From assembly GCF_900107195.1 (NCBI RefSeq), contig NZ_FNPB01000001.1, positions 62,001 through 126,000 of the forward strand: a stretch of 64,000 nt of DNA. Reading direction: 5' to 3'. The translations under genes were made by a program, and so were the position numbers. This stretch comes from Halobellus clavatus (lineage in GTDB: Archaea > Halobacteriota > Halobacteria > Halobacteriales > Haloferacaceae). Shown here in pieces: positions 48,593 to 56,926 of this stretch. The notes beneath the pieces were generated by a model, which saw only the letters and a list, made by a program, of their open reading frames with translations, searched no databases and was not told the DNA's origin. Position 1 is the first letter of the stretch. Each line of letters starts with the position of its first letter.

Positions 48593-49939
48593 CTACTTCA
48601 GGAGGCTCGCACCGTCGAGTTCGGCGCGGGCGTACTCGACGTCCATCAGATCGAGGATCGTCGGGGCGATGTCGTAGAGGTCGACGTTCTCGATCTCGGC
48701 GTCGGGATCGTCGACGAACAGCGTCGCGTTGTCGAAGCTGTGCATCCCGTTCCGGGGCCCCGTCCCGAACACGTCCTTGTCGCCTTTGAACCCCGACTTG
48801 AGGTCGAAGCCGTGGTTCGGAACGACCACCAAGTCGGGCGCGATGTCGTCGTGGTCGCCGCGGAAGGCCGCTTCCTTCTCGACGACGCGGTCGGCGACCT
48901 TCCGGCCGTTGGGGCCTTCGAGCGCCTCGAGTTCGGCTTTGAGTTCCGCTCGCGTCTCCTCGTACTCGTCTTTCGGGACGCTTCCGCGGGGCTCGCGCCC
49001 CTCGAGGTTGATGTAGAACCGCCCCGGAATCAGCGAGTAGGCTCGCGTGTCGTCGTCGATATCGCCGAGCTCCTCGTGATCGTCGTCCTCGTAGGAGAGC
49101 CACCCTTGCTCTTCGAGCCAGGCGTTACAGTGGACCTCGTAGTCCAGCGAGGTGAAGCCGTGGTCGGAGGCGACGACGAGTGTCACGTCGTCCGGCAACG
49201 ACGCCCGAATCTCGCCGACGTACTCGTCGACCCGCTCGTAGAACTCCAAGAACGCCTCCTTGTTCTGACCGTCTTCCTCGTAGTCTTTGAACAGGAAGTG
49301 GTTCACCCGATCCGTCGTCATAAAGACGCCGAAGAACAGGTCCCAGTCGTCGCGTTCGAGCACGTTCTGGAACGCTTCGTACCGGCGGTCGAGGGTCTCG
49401 TTGGCGTCCTCGACGAACTCCGTCTTGTCGTCGTCGTGGCCGAGTTTGGCGTTGACGTCGATCCGGTACCCGAGGCCGTCGAGTTCGTCACGGAACTCGT
49501 CGGGAGTGGCTGCCTTGTCGACGCCCGGCGAGAGGAAGCCCGAGACCATCCGCTGGACGTTGCGCTGCGGCGGGAACGTCACCGGGACGTTCAGAATGCT
49601 CGCTTCCCGTCCGGCCTCGGTGACCCGGTCCCAGAGCCGCGTGGCCTGTACGTCTCGGCCCATCGGAACGTAGGTGTCGTAGGAGCCGTTCTCACGGTCC
49701 TGGAAGCCGTAGACGCCGGTCTCTCCGGGGTTGACGCCCGTCGTGAGGGCCGGCCAACACGCCGACGACTCGGGCGGGACGATGCTCTCGATTGGGCCCG
49801 CACTTCCCTCTTTGGCGAGCGCAGCGAAGTTGGGGAACCGCTCCGGGTTGTCGTCGAGAAGACTGAAAGGAACGCCATCGATACCGATGAAGGCAACGCG
49901 CGGGTGATCCTCCCCACGCAACCGATCGAACAATCCCAT
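48593..49939 (-). CDS. Alkaline-phosphatase superfamily protein (phosphodiesterase/pyrophosphatase type)
   Basis: This is a 448-residue metal-dependent hydrolase. The metal/nucleophile region VAFIGIDGVPFSLLDDNP is followed by PPESSACWPALTTGVNP, which supplies the Ser/Thr nucleophile area. Later metal ligands lie in FFGVFMTTDRVNHFLF (D...H), LVVASDHGF (DH) and RNGMHSFDNATLFV (H). No signal peptide is seen, so it is probably cytosolic. The substrate could be a nucleotide, sugar phosphate or phospholipid head group. It stands alone with a TATA-like GTACTTATG about 29 bp upstream. Confidence 0.85.
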   Translation of the reverse strand: MGLFDRLRGEDHPRVAFIGIDGVPFSLLDDNPERFPNFAALAKEGSAGPIESIVPPESSACWPALTTGVNPGETGVYGFQDRENGSYDTYVPMGRDVQATRLWDRVTEAGREASILNVPVTFPPQRNVQRMVSGFLSPGVDKAATPDEFRDELDGLGYRIDVNAKLGHDDDKTEFVEDANETLDRRYEAFQNVLERDDWDLFFGVFMTTDRVNHFLFKDYEEDGQNKEAFLEFYERVDEYVGEIRASLPDDVTLVVASDHGFTSLDYEVHCNAWLEEQGWLSYEDDDHEELGDIDDDTRAYSLIPGRFYINLEGREPRGSVPKDEYEETRAELKAELEALEGPNGRKVADRVVEKEAAFRGDHDDIAPDLVVVPNHGFDLKSGFKGDKDVFGTGPRNGMHSFDNATLFVDDPDAEIENVDLYDIAPTILDLMDVEYARAELDGASLLK

Positions 49940-50080
49940 ACCGACCGTATTTCACGGTAGTCATAAGTACTTTCGTCTCCGTGCGGCCACTGCCGCCGTC
50001 TGGGACGCGCGGTCGGCGCAGTGCCACTGCGACCAGCGAAGGAGCGAAGTGTGCGCCGCCGCAACAGGTGACCGAGAGCC

Positions 50081-50536
50081 GTGAAGGAGTTCGAACGAAA
50101 ACAGCTGTTAGAGCGTGTCAACCGCGAGGCCGCGACGGTGGGTGCGGAGATCCCGGACTCGATCGACGTCCAGGGCGAAGCGATCGAACTGCAAACCTTC
50201 GTCTTCGAGATCAAGCGGCGCGAGACGATCCCGCCGGGCGAACGCGACCGCGTCGAGCGGGCGAAGAAGAACCTCCGTCGCGAGCGCCTCCAGCGCCTCC
50301 AGCGGATCGAGGACGGAGAGATCTCCTACGAGAAGGGGGTCGAACTCGCCGAGAGCATCGTCGGCATCGACCGGGCCCTGAATGCCCTCGAACAGCTCCG
50401 TCCGGTCGACCTCGAGCAGGAGGCCGAGGTCAAAGAGACCGCCGACCAGAAGCGCTGGATGACGTTCCTGAAACAGGCGCTCGGTCGCGAGGACAGCAGT
50501 GGCTCGGCCCGGGGGCGCGGGGGTGGTCGGCTGTGA
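50081..50536 (+). CDS. DUF5788-like haloarchaeal protein
   Basis: This is a 151-residue, mostly helical, highly charged protein starting at GTG 50081: EFERKQLLERVNREAATVGA, VFEIKRRETIPPGERDRVER, GIDRALNALEQLRP. The C-terminus is Gly/Arg-rich (SGSARGRGGGRL), which might contact nucleic acid. No catalytic residues stand out. Its TGA overlaps the GTG of the polymerase X gene, so a repair-related or RNA-related role by association is possible, which is inference. Confidence 0.72.
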   Translation: MKEFERKQLLERVNREAATVGAEIPDSIDVQGEAIELQTFVFEIKRRETIPPGERDRVERAKKNLRRERLQRLQRIEDGEISYEKGVELAESIVGIDRALNALEQLRPVDLEQEAEVKETADQKRWMTFLKQALGREDSSGSARGRGGGRL

Positions 50537-52287
50537 GTCGCAACGCCGAGGTCGCCGCGCGACTCGAGGAGTTCGCCGACTTACTCGAAGCGGACGACGT
50601 CTCGTACAAACCGAACGTCTACCGACGCGCCGCCGAGAACATCCGGGAGCACCCCGAACCGATCGAGGAGCTCGCTGCGGACGGCGAGGCGGCGGTCGCG
50701 GAGATCGACGGCGTCGGCGACGCCATCTCCTCGAAGGTCGTCGAGTACATCGAGACCGGCGAGATCGAGGAACTCGAGGAACTCCGTGCGGCCCTCCCGG
50801 TCGATATCGAGGCGCTAACGCGGGTCGAAGGCGTCGGACCGAAGACCGTCGGAACGCTCTATGAAGCGCTCGAGATCACCACGCTCGACGAACTCGCGGC
50901 GGCCGCCGACGCCGGCGAGATCCAGGAGGTGAAGGGGTTCGGCCCGAAGACCGAGTCGAACATCCGTGAGAACGTCGCCTTCGCGCGGCAGGCCCAAGAG
51001 CGCGAGCGCCTCGGCGACGCGCGCCCGCTCGCAGACGACGTCCTCGGGTACCTCCGGGGGACCGACGCCGTCGCCGAGGCCGACGTCGCGGGGTCGATCC
51101 GACGGTGGCGTGACACCATCGGCGACGTCGACGTGCTCGTCGCCAGCGACGCGGGCGAGCGCGTCGTCGAGGCGTTCGTCGCGTGGCCGGGCGCGACGGA
51201 TACGATCGAGGCGGGCGACGCCAAGGCCAGCGTCCGCGCGGGCGACGTGCGGGTCGACCTCCGCGTCGTCGTCCCCGACGAGTTCGGCGCGGCCCTGCAG
51301 TACTTCACCGGCAGCAAGGACCACAACGTCGAGCTCCGGAACCGCGCGATCGCACGCGATCTGAAGATGAACGAGTACGGCGTCTTCGACGTCTCGGACG
51401 TTCCCGACCCCGACGACGGCCAGCGGGTCGGCGAGCGAATCGCCGGCGAGACGGAGGCGTCGATGTACGAGGCGCTCGATCTGCCGTGGATCCCCCCGGA
51501 ACTCCGCGAGGGGGCCGGCGAGATCGACGCGGCTGCCGAAGGCGCGCTCCCGGATCTCCTCAAGGCATCCAGTCTCCGCGGGGATCTCCACACCCACACC
51601 GACTGGTCCGACGGGCGGTCGTCGATCGACGAGATGGTCGCGGCGGCGGTCGATCGGGGAGACGACTACTACGCCGTGACCGACCACGCGACCGGGCCGG
51701 GAATGGTGGGCGGCGTCGGCCTCTCCGACGATGACCTCGGCGAACAGATGGAGGCGATCGAAGACGTACGCGAGAGGCTCGACTCGGACCTCGTACTGCT
51801 GCACGGCGTCGAGACGAACATCGACGCCGACGGCGGCCTCTCGACGGACGACGACCTGCTCGCGGCGTTGGACGTCGTCGTCGCCTCGCCGCACGCCGCA
51901 CTCGGACAGGACCGCGAGACGGCCACCGAGCGACTCGTCCGCGCCGTCGAACACCCGAGCGTCGACATCCTCGGCCACCCGAGCGGCCGACTGCTCAACG
52001 AGCGCGAGGGGCTGGAGTTCGACGTCGAGCGCGTCGCCGAGGCGGCAGCCGCTGCCGGGACGGCACTCGAGATCAACGCCGATCCCGCCCGACTCGACCT
52101 CCCTGGCGAGCGCGTCCGGATCGCCGTGGACGCTGGTGCGAGGATCGCGATCGACACTGACGCGCACGCGCCCGGCGCACTCGACTACGCGCGGTACGGG
52201 GTCCACACGGCCCGGCGCGGATGGTGCGAGCGCGACGACGTCCTGAACGCGTGGCCCATCGAGGAACTGCAGTCGTTCCTGCACTGA
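50533..52287 (+). CDS. polX: Family X DNA polymerase with PHP domain
   Basis: This is a 584-residue repair polymerase. The N-terminal helix-hairpin-helix 8-kDa domain is followed by nucleotidyl-transfer motif AGSIRRWRDTIGDVDVLV (about 195-212, two Asp ligands in GDVD), and the third Asp is in VRVDLRVVV. The C-terminal PHP domain has metal-ligand clusters DLHTHTDWSDG, VTDHATG, LLHGVETNI, ASPHAAL, GHPSGR and DTDAHAP, which all look intact. It can fill small gaps and process 3' ends. Start GTG 50533 overlaps the upstream gene by 4 bases, and a Mut7-C gene follows 10 bases later. Confidence 0.93.
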   Translation: MSRNAEVAARLEEFADLLEADDVSYKPNVYRRAAENIREHPEPIEELAADGEAAVAEIDGVGDAISSKVVEYIETGEIEELEELRAALPVDIEALTRVEGVGPKTVGTLYEALEITTLDELAAAADAGEIQEVKGFGPKTESNIRENVAFARQAQERERLGDARPLADDVLGYLRGTDAVAEADVAGSIRRWRDTIGDVDVLVASDAGERVVEAFVAWPGATDTIEAGDAKASVRAGDVRVDLRVVVPDEFGAALQYFTGSKDHNVELRNRAIARDLKMNEYGVFDVSDVPDPDDGQRVGERIAGETEASMYEALDLPWIPPELREGAGEIDAAAEGALPDLLKASSLRGDLHTHTDWSDGRSSIDEMVAAAVDRGDDYYAVTDHATGPGMVGGVGLSDDDLGEQMEAIEDVRERLDSDLVLLHGVETNIDADGGLSTDDDLLAALDVVVASPHAALGQDRETATERLVRAVEHPSVDILGHPSGRLLNEREGLEFDVERVAEAAAAAGTALEINADPARLDLPGERVRIAVDAGARIAIDTDAHAPGALDYARYGVHTARRGWCERDDVLNAWPIEELQSFLH

Positions 52288-52297
52288 GCGATTCGAC

Positions 52298-52825
52298 GTG
52301 TCCGACCGACTCCTCCTCGACGCGATGCTCGGGAAACTCGCGACGTACCTGCGACTGTGTGGGTACGACGCGGCGTACGTACTCGACGACCGCGACGGCG
52401 ATCAGCGGGACGAGCAGCGCGCCAGTGACGGCGACGACGAACGAACCGAGAAGGGCTCGCGAGCGACTGTGGATCCCGGGGACGACGAGATCGCCGACTG
52501 GGCCCGCGCGTCTGGGCGCACGCTCCTCACCAGAGATGTGGACCTCGCCGCGCAGGTGGACGGCGCGGTACTGCTGACTTCGCGGGACGTCGGCGATCAA
52601 CTCCGCGAGTTGGTGGCGGCGGGCTACGAACTCTCGCTCGCGGACCCGCCGGCGCGGTGTGCGGCCTGTAACGGCCGTCTCCACGCCGTCGGCAGCGGCG
52701 AGTCGACCCCGCCGTACGCGCCCGATTCGGCCGCGACCGACTGCTGGCGCTGTCGCGACTGTGAGCAGGTGTTCTGGAAGGGCAGTCACTGGGACGACGT
52801 CCGCGACCGACTCGACGCGCTCTGA
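52298..52825 (+). CDS. Mut7-C (PIN-like RNase) domain protein
   Basis: This is a 175-residue protein starting at GTG 52298. The first half is the PIN-like RNase fold: LLLDAMLGKLATYLRLCGYD, DEIADWARASGRTLLTRDVD, with Asp residues forming the likely metal site. An acidic 30-residue insertion (DRDGDQRDEQRASDGDDERT) breaks the fold. The C-terminal zinc ribbon has two Cys pairs: CAACNGRL and CWRCRDCEQVFWKGSHW. It could cut RNA, and its target is unknown. It sits 10 bases after polX and is probably in the same operon. Confidence 0.85.
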   Translation: MSDRLLLDAMLGKLATYLRLCGYDAAYVLDDRDGDQRDEQRASDGDDERTEKGSRATVDPGDDEIADWARASGRTLLTRDVDLAAQVDGAVLLTSRDVGDQLRELVAAGYELSLADPPARCAACNGRLHAVGSGESTPPYAPDSAATDCWRCRDCEQVFWKGSHWDDVRDRLDAL

Positions 52826-52922
52826 GGTCCGGGGTCGACACTCCCAATCGACAGGGGTCTCGTCGATGTGGCACCAACGATTCACGAACCGACGACCGGG
52901 GAGAACGACCGGTGGCGGCGTG

Positions 52923-53900
52923 TCAGCGACGACGCGATCGCGGCGTCCACTCTTCACAGGGATCCATATCGTCCATCAGTTCCTCGGAGACGCCGCAGTA
53001 CGGTTGGATCCCATCGTCCGTACGGACGTACTCGAAGTGCGCGCAGTTACCGCAGTACGTGTCGCCGGTGTCGAGGTCGCGGCCAGCGCCGGGTCCAGTG
53101 GTCGAGCGGGAGCGATCCGGCCCCGACGGCGACCGTCCGGGCGACTGCGGTGACGCATCCGGTCCACCCGACTGCGGTGACGCCTCTGGACCACCCGACG
53201 ACGACTCGTCGAGCGGCGAGGAGATCGATTCAGCGTCGGTGCCGCCGTCAGAGGCGGTCCCCGCGCTCACGCTGCTGCGACCCGTCCCGCCGCGATCACC
53301 CGTCTGCGTCTCGACGTCGCCGTCGGGCGTGCCACCGAAGAACCCGATCCCGCCGAGGCCGCCGCGGGAGCGCTCGACGGGAACGTACTTCGTCTCGCTC
53401 CGCCGCGTCACGTTCACCGTAGCGGTGCCGCCGGGGTCGTTTCGCGTCTTGAAGTTCGCGACGCCGACGAAGAGACACCAGAAGGTGACCATCGCGCCGA
53501 GGAAGTAGACGCCGACGGTCATGAGCGTCAGATCCGGCTTCCCCGCCCCGCAGAGCGACCCCGACCACCGGCACGGGTACGCGTGCGTGAAGAGCGCGAC
53601 GCCGACCACGGCGATGCCGGCGCCCACGACCGCCGCGGCCTTGGTGAGCCGACCCGACGGAAGCACGGCGAAGATGCCGAGGAACACAGCCGGGATGCCG
53701 ACGCCGGCGAGCACCCCACCGAGTTGTCGCTTGGCCGTCAACGCCGCCAGATCCGATCCGTACAGCACGTCTGTCGTCGCGACCACGATTCCGGCCACGA
53801 CCAGGAGCGCGCCGGCGAGGAACAGCCCCAGTCCGAAGAGCAGTCGCCGGAGGCTCGCTCCCGATTTCTTCCCCCTGTAAACCTCCGAGAGACTGGGCAT
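52923..53900 (-). CDS. Membrane protein with C-terminal zinc-like Cys motif (DUF7139-like)
   Basis: This is a 325-residue protein with four predicted helices in the first 165 residues (LRRLLFGLGLFLAGALLVVA; LGGVLAGVGIPAVFLGIFAV; AAAVVGAGIAVVGVALFTHA; GVYFLGAMVTFWCLFVGVAN). A long Ser/Gly/Asp-rich linker (about 200-285) follows. It ends with DTYCGNCAHFEYVR, YCGVSEELMDDMDPCEEW, four cysteines that could bind zinc or Fe-S. The frame is open far upstream, but ATG 53900 (MPSLSEVYRGKKSG) is the natural start. Its function is unknown. Confidence 0.7.
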   Translation of the reverse strand: MPSLSEVYRGKKSGASLRRLLFGLGLFLAGALLVVAGIVVATTDVLYGSDLAALTAKRQLGGVLAGVGIPAVFLGIFAVLPSGRLTKAAAVVGAGIAVVGVALFTHAYPCRWSGSLCGAGKPDLTLMTVGVYFLGAMVTFWCLFVGVANFKTRNDPGGTATVNVTRRSETKYVPVERSRGGLGGIGFFGGTPDGDVETQTGDRGGTGRSSVSAGTASDGGTDAESISSPLDESSSGGPEASPQSGGPDASPQSPGRSPSGPDRSRSTTGPGAGRDLDTGDTYCGNCAHFEYVRTDDGIQPYCGVSEELMDDMDPCEEWTPRSRRR

Positions 53901-54088
53901 ACCGGCCTTTCGTGCGCACGGCACAAAGAGGTGCGTCAGACGGACGCACGACGGACGGCGCGAAGCGTCGGGCTCAACCGGCAGATCGATCGGGGCTCGG
54001 GCGCCGACAGAGAGACGCGTCGGCCTCACGTTCGGGGCTGAGCGGGCGTGTCGAAGGGATTATTGTCGCGGATGGCAAACCGCGGCGT

Positions 54089-54370
54089 ATGGCAGACGAG
54101 GAGGAAGACGAGGGTCCCGTCGTCGAACTGGGCGAGGAGACGCCCGTCGAGGGACAGCCGCTGGCGCGGATCGCCGCGCGGCTCACCTGGCCCCACGAGA
54201 AGAGTCGGATTGTCGAACAGGAAGGCGACAGCGTCGTCCGGACGCCGTCGGGGCCGCAGACGCTCTCTGACGTCCTCGAATCCGTCGACGAGACGTACTT
54301 CGACTCGCGGCAGACGTTCGTCGACCTCGTTCGAGACGTGATTGGCAACGGCCCCGTCGAGACGGAGTGA
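54089..54370 (+). CDS. DUF5789-like small acidic protein
   Basis: This is a 93-residue, very acidic protein (MADEEEDEGPVVELGEETPV) with a conserved-looking centre: GQPLARIAARLTWPHEKSRI and TLSDVLESVDETYFDSRQTF. It is predicted alpha/beta, soluble and without cysteines. The family is common in haloarchaea but of unknown function. ATG 54089 is chosen because the upstream frame is basic and unlike the family. The CPBP protease gene begins 12 bases downstream, so the two are likely co-transcribed. Confidence 0.72.
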   Translation: MADEEEDEGPVVELGEETPVEGQPLARIAARLTWPHEKSRIVEQEGDSVVRTPSGPQTLSDVLESVDETYFDSRQTFVDLVRDVIGNGPVETE

Positions 54371-54382
54371 CGCCACCGGACG

Positions 54383-55072
54383 GTGTCCGTCCACGCCCGA
54401 CTCCGTGCCGCCGCCGGCGAGTCCACGTGGCTCCAGCGATCGCTGATCGTCGGGCTCGTGCTTTCTGTGGCGTGGAGTTCGTGGTCGGTCTCACCGACTG
54501 ATCTCTCCGCACGCGTCGTCCGCGACGTGGTGCTCTTTCTGTTGATCCCCGCAGGATTGGCGCTCACACACGGTCGTGAACTCGGCTTTCGCGTCGACCG
54601 GCGCGCGCTTCGCGATACGCTCGCACTGGCGGCGTTCGTCTTCCCGTTCTACCTCGTCGGGGCGTCGCTGCCGAGCATCCGCGCGTACTATCCGATGTGG
54701 GAGACCTCAACGGCGCTCGGCGAGTTCCTCCCGCACGCGCTCCAACAGTTGCTCGTCGTCGTCGCCGCCGAGACGTACTACCGCGGCCTGCTCTGCGTCG
54801 GCGTCAGTGACGAGTTCGGAGCCAAGAGCGTGTTCATCAGTCCCATCGTGTACGCGCTCCACCACGTCGGGAAGCCGCCGATCGAGTTGCTGCTGTCGGG
54901 ACCGACGGACGTCCTCTTCGGGGCGGTCGACTACCATAGCCAGTCGATCCTGCCGTCGATCGTCGCTCACGGACTGGGGTTGACGCTGCTCGACTGGCTG
55001 GCGCTGCACGAACCGGCGATTCCACCCGAAACGGTCCTCAACGCCCTGCGCTGGCTCCCCGTCCCGCTGTGA
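54383..55072 (+). CDS. CPBP-family intramembrane metalloprotease homologue
   Basis: This is a 229-residue polytopic membrane protein (about six helices) of the CAAX-protease/bacteriocin-processing family. Motif 1, usually EExxxR, is AETYYRGLL (about 130), so the first Glu is Ala. Motif 2 is FISPIVYALHHVGK and motif 3 IVAHGLGLT. These His residues and the remaining Glu/Arg could still hold a metal, but activity is uncertain. It starts at GTG 54383, 12 bases after the DUF5789-like gene. Confidence 0.8.
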   Translation: MSVHARLRAAAGESTWLQRSLIVGLVLSVAWSSWSVSPTDLSARVVRDVVLFLLIPAGLALTHGRELGFRVDRRALRDTLALAAFVFPFYLVGASLPSIRAYYPMWETSTALGEFLPHALQQLLVVVAAETYYRGLLCVGVSDEFGAKSVFISPIVYALHHVGKPPIELLLSGPTDVLFGAVDYHSQSILPSIVAHGLGLTLLDWLALHEPAIPPETVLNALRWLPVPL

Positions 55073-55148
55073 GCCGGCGGTGGCCACTGCTGTGCACAGT
55101 ATTCACAACACCATAGATTTTCATCGCACGCGCTCGTTGGTGGAGACG

Positions 55149-55598
55149 ATGACACTACCGATCGATCCAGAGGCGATTGCGGCGGGAGATATCGGTGAAG
55201 AGCGCGCCATCCTCAATATGGAACACGAGGAGGCGATCGAACACGTGCGAGAGGCGTTCACCGACGCCGGGTTCGGCGTCGCGACGGAATTCTCCGCCTC
55301 GGAGATGCTCAACGAGAAAGTCGACGCCGGGCGTGATCCGTACTACGTCCTCGGGGCCTGCAACCCGAATATGGCCAACCGAGCGCTCGACGCGAGCGAG
55401 AAGCGAATGGGTGGGCTCTTCCCCTGTAACGTCGTGATCTGGCAGGAGGAGCCGGGCGTCCAGACGGTCTATCACATCAGCATTATGCGAGTCGCTCGGC
55501 TCGTCGGGATGGCACCGGAGAACGAGGAGATGGCCGATATCATCGCTGACACGGGGGAACTCGTCGACGAGGCGTTCGGCAACCTCGACGCGCAATAA
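55149..55598 (+). CDS. DUF302-family protein
   Basis: This is a 149-residue soluble protein with the DUF302 pattern: EEAIEHVREAFTDAGFGVAT, FSASEMLNEKVDAGRDPYYV, the conserved LGACNPNMANRALDAS and LFPCNVVIWQEEPGVQTVYH. Members of the family bind small molecules or assemble as trimers, and the reaction is unknown. ATG 55149 lies about 35 bp after an AT-rich TAGATTTTCAT, which supports it over the in-frame start at 55080. Confidence 0.8.
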   Translation: MTLPIDPEAIAAGDIGEERAILNMEHEEAIEHVREAFTDAGFGVATEFSASEMLNEKVDAGRDPYYVLGACNPNMANRALDASEKRMGGLFPCNVVIWQEEPGVQTVYHISIMRVARLVGMAPENEEMADIIADTGELVDEAFGNLDAQ

Positions 55599-55662
55599 TC
55601 ACGAGCGGGCGATGCGGCACGCGTCACGAGGGGAGGGCCGTGAGTGCGGGCGGTCTGGACAG

Positions 55663-55764
55663 TCAGGAGCGGTCGGCATTCGACGCAGTGTCGCGTGACC
55701 CGAGTTGACGGATCGTCGCGTCCATCTGCGAGAAGTGGGCCGTTTTCCTGTCACGTGATGTCAT
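55663..55764 (-). CDS. Possible 33-residue protein (leaderless mini-gene)
   Basis: An ATG at 55764 opens MTSRDRKTAHFSQMDATI and continues RQLGSRDTASNADRS to a TGA at 55663-55665. A TATA-like sequence (minus AAAGTACTTATG) is centred about 32 bp upstream, inside the AT-rich island. The codons are moderately GC-rich at the third position. It has no recognised family. It may be real, or a chance frame next to a decayed insertion. Confidence 0.25.
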   Translation of the reverse strand: MTSRDRKTAHFSQMDATIRQLGSRDTASNADRS

Positions 55765-55789
55765 AGCACACTAGCGGAAGGTGGAATGA

Positions 55790-55801
55790 CATAAGTACTT
55801 T
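55790..55801 (-). promoter_or_regulatory. TATA-like box in the AT-rich island
   Basis: Minus-strand AAAGTACTTATG matches the promoter of the gene at 49939 (which has AAAGTACTTATGAC) over 12 bases. It points leftwards toward the possible mini-gene at 55764. Confidence 0.35.
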
Positions 55802-55999
55802 TTCCCAAAAGTCTCCGAAGTAATACCGAATCATTTGAGACATTATATCCATATTTATTTTCTTCGGGCAGGTATTTTTCGATGATTAGTCTATTTTGAT
55901 CGCTGCCTACTAACGGAACGTGGAATTCGGTGCAGAGCATCTGGCGGGGACGCCATCGCAACCGACAGAATTAGCCCGCATCCGGCCACACGCACTGCT

Positions 56000-56833
56000 A
56001 TGACGCAAAGCGACTGGGGAGACTGGTTGCTCCGAGCGGTCGAATCGGCAGACCCCGAGACGGTCGCGATCTGGTATCTCGGTTGCAACGGATTCATTCT
56101 GAAGGGCTCGGCGGGCACGACGGTCGCGATCGATCCCTACCTCGGGACGGGTGATCCGCCACGGACGGTGCGGATGATCCCCGTCCCGTTTGATCCGGCA
56201 GACGTCACCGAGATGGACGCCGTGCTCGCCACGCACGAACACACGGACCACACGCACGGCCCGAGCCAGGGGCCGATCCTCGAGCGCACCGGGGCGGACT
56301 TCTACGCGCCCGACGATTCGCTCTCGGTCGCGTTCGACGACGAGGCGTGGCTCGACGAGTACGACGTCGACGAGGCGCAGTTCCACGAGGTCGCAGCGGG
56401 CGACACCGTCGAGGTAGGCGAGTTCACGATCTCGGTCGAGCTCTCTCACGACCCCGACTCGACGCACCCGGTCTCGTACCTCTTCGAGCACGAATCGGGC
56501 ACGTTCTTCCACGGCGGCGACACGAAGCCCCACGACGACTTCGAGGAACTCGGCGAGCGCTACGATATCGATCTCGGGGTGCTCGCGTTCGGGGCGATCG
56601 GAAACATCGACGACAAGCAGACCGGCGAGCCGGTTCGGACGCGCTGGTACTCGACCGAGAACGAGGCCGTGAAGTCGGCGTCTGACCTCCAGTTCGATCG
56701 GTTCCTCCCGAGCCACTGGGATATGTGGAAGGGGCTGACCGCGGATCCGAAGACGCTCCACCACCACGCGCGGAGTTACGACTATCCGAAGAGTCTCGAG
56801 ATCGTCGAAATCGGCGATCGAGTCGACCTGTGA
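56000..56833 (+). CDS. Metallo-beta-lactamase-fold hydrolase (UlaG-like)
   Basis: This is a 277-residue zinc hydrolase. The metal motif HEHTDHTHG (about 75-83) is the HxHxDH signature. Further ligand regions are FFHGGDTKPHDDF (His/Asp) and PSHWDMWKGLT (His). The N-terminus (WYLGCNGFILKGSAGTTVAI) shows the usual beta strands of the UlaG/RomA group. The substrate might be a lactone or phosphodiester. It starts at ATG 56000 with a TATA-like AGAATTAGCCC about 30 bp upstream. Confidence 0.85.
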   Translation: MTQSDWGDWLLRAVESADPETVAIWYLGCNGFILKGSAGTTVAIDPYLGTGDPPRTVRMIPVPFDPADVTEMDAVLATHEHTDHTHGPSQGPILERTGADFYAPDDSLSVAFDDEAWLDEYDVDEAQFHEVAAGDTVEVGEFTISVELSHDPDSTHPVSYLFEHESGTFFHGGDTKPHDDFEELGERYDIDLGVLAFGAIGNIDDKQTGEPVRTRWYSTENEAVKSASDLQFDRFLPSHWDMWKGLTADPKTLHHHARSYDYPKSLEIVEIGDRVDL

Positions 56834-56926
56834 TCCCGTCTCATCCCGCCGGCGAGTCACTTCGCAGCGCACGGATCGAAGAGTTACCCCACGCAAGCGA
56901 GTAATCCACCACGAAGACCCCACGCG

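Larger units (their letters stand above)
55599..55999. other. 401-base intergenic region with an AT-rich island and imperfect direct repeats
   Basis: The left part (55599-55765) is GC-rich and holds a possible 33-codon minus-strand frame (55663-55764). Bases 55790-55905 are unusually AT-rich (TTTTTCCCAAAAG; ATATCCATATTTATTTTC). The 18-bp sequences ACTAGCGGAAGGTGGAAT (55770-55787) and ACTAACGGAACGTGGAAT (55909-55926), with 16 matches, bracket this island. The minus strand across the island is open (…NKYGYNVSNDSVLLRRLLGK…) but with codons unlike the genome. The right end (55965-55975) has a TATA-like AGAATTAGCCC serving the next gene. Confidence 0.7.

Noticed and set aside
50815-52284. Minus-strand 489-codon frame opposite polX
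   Set aside because: PolX motifs on the plus strand are complete.
55761-55961. Minus-strand 66-codon frame through the AT-rich island
   Set aside because: The segment looks protein-like (IIEKYLPEENKYGYN), but it has no start signal, no homologue I recognise, and is explained by low GC; kept only as part of the island description.
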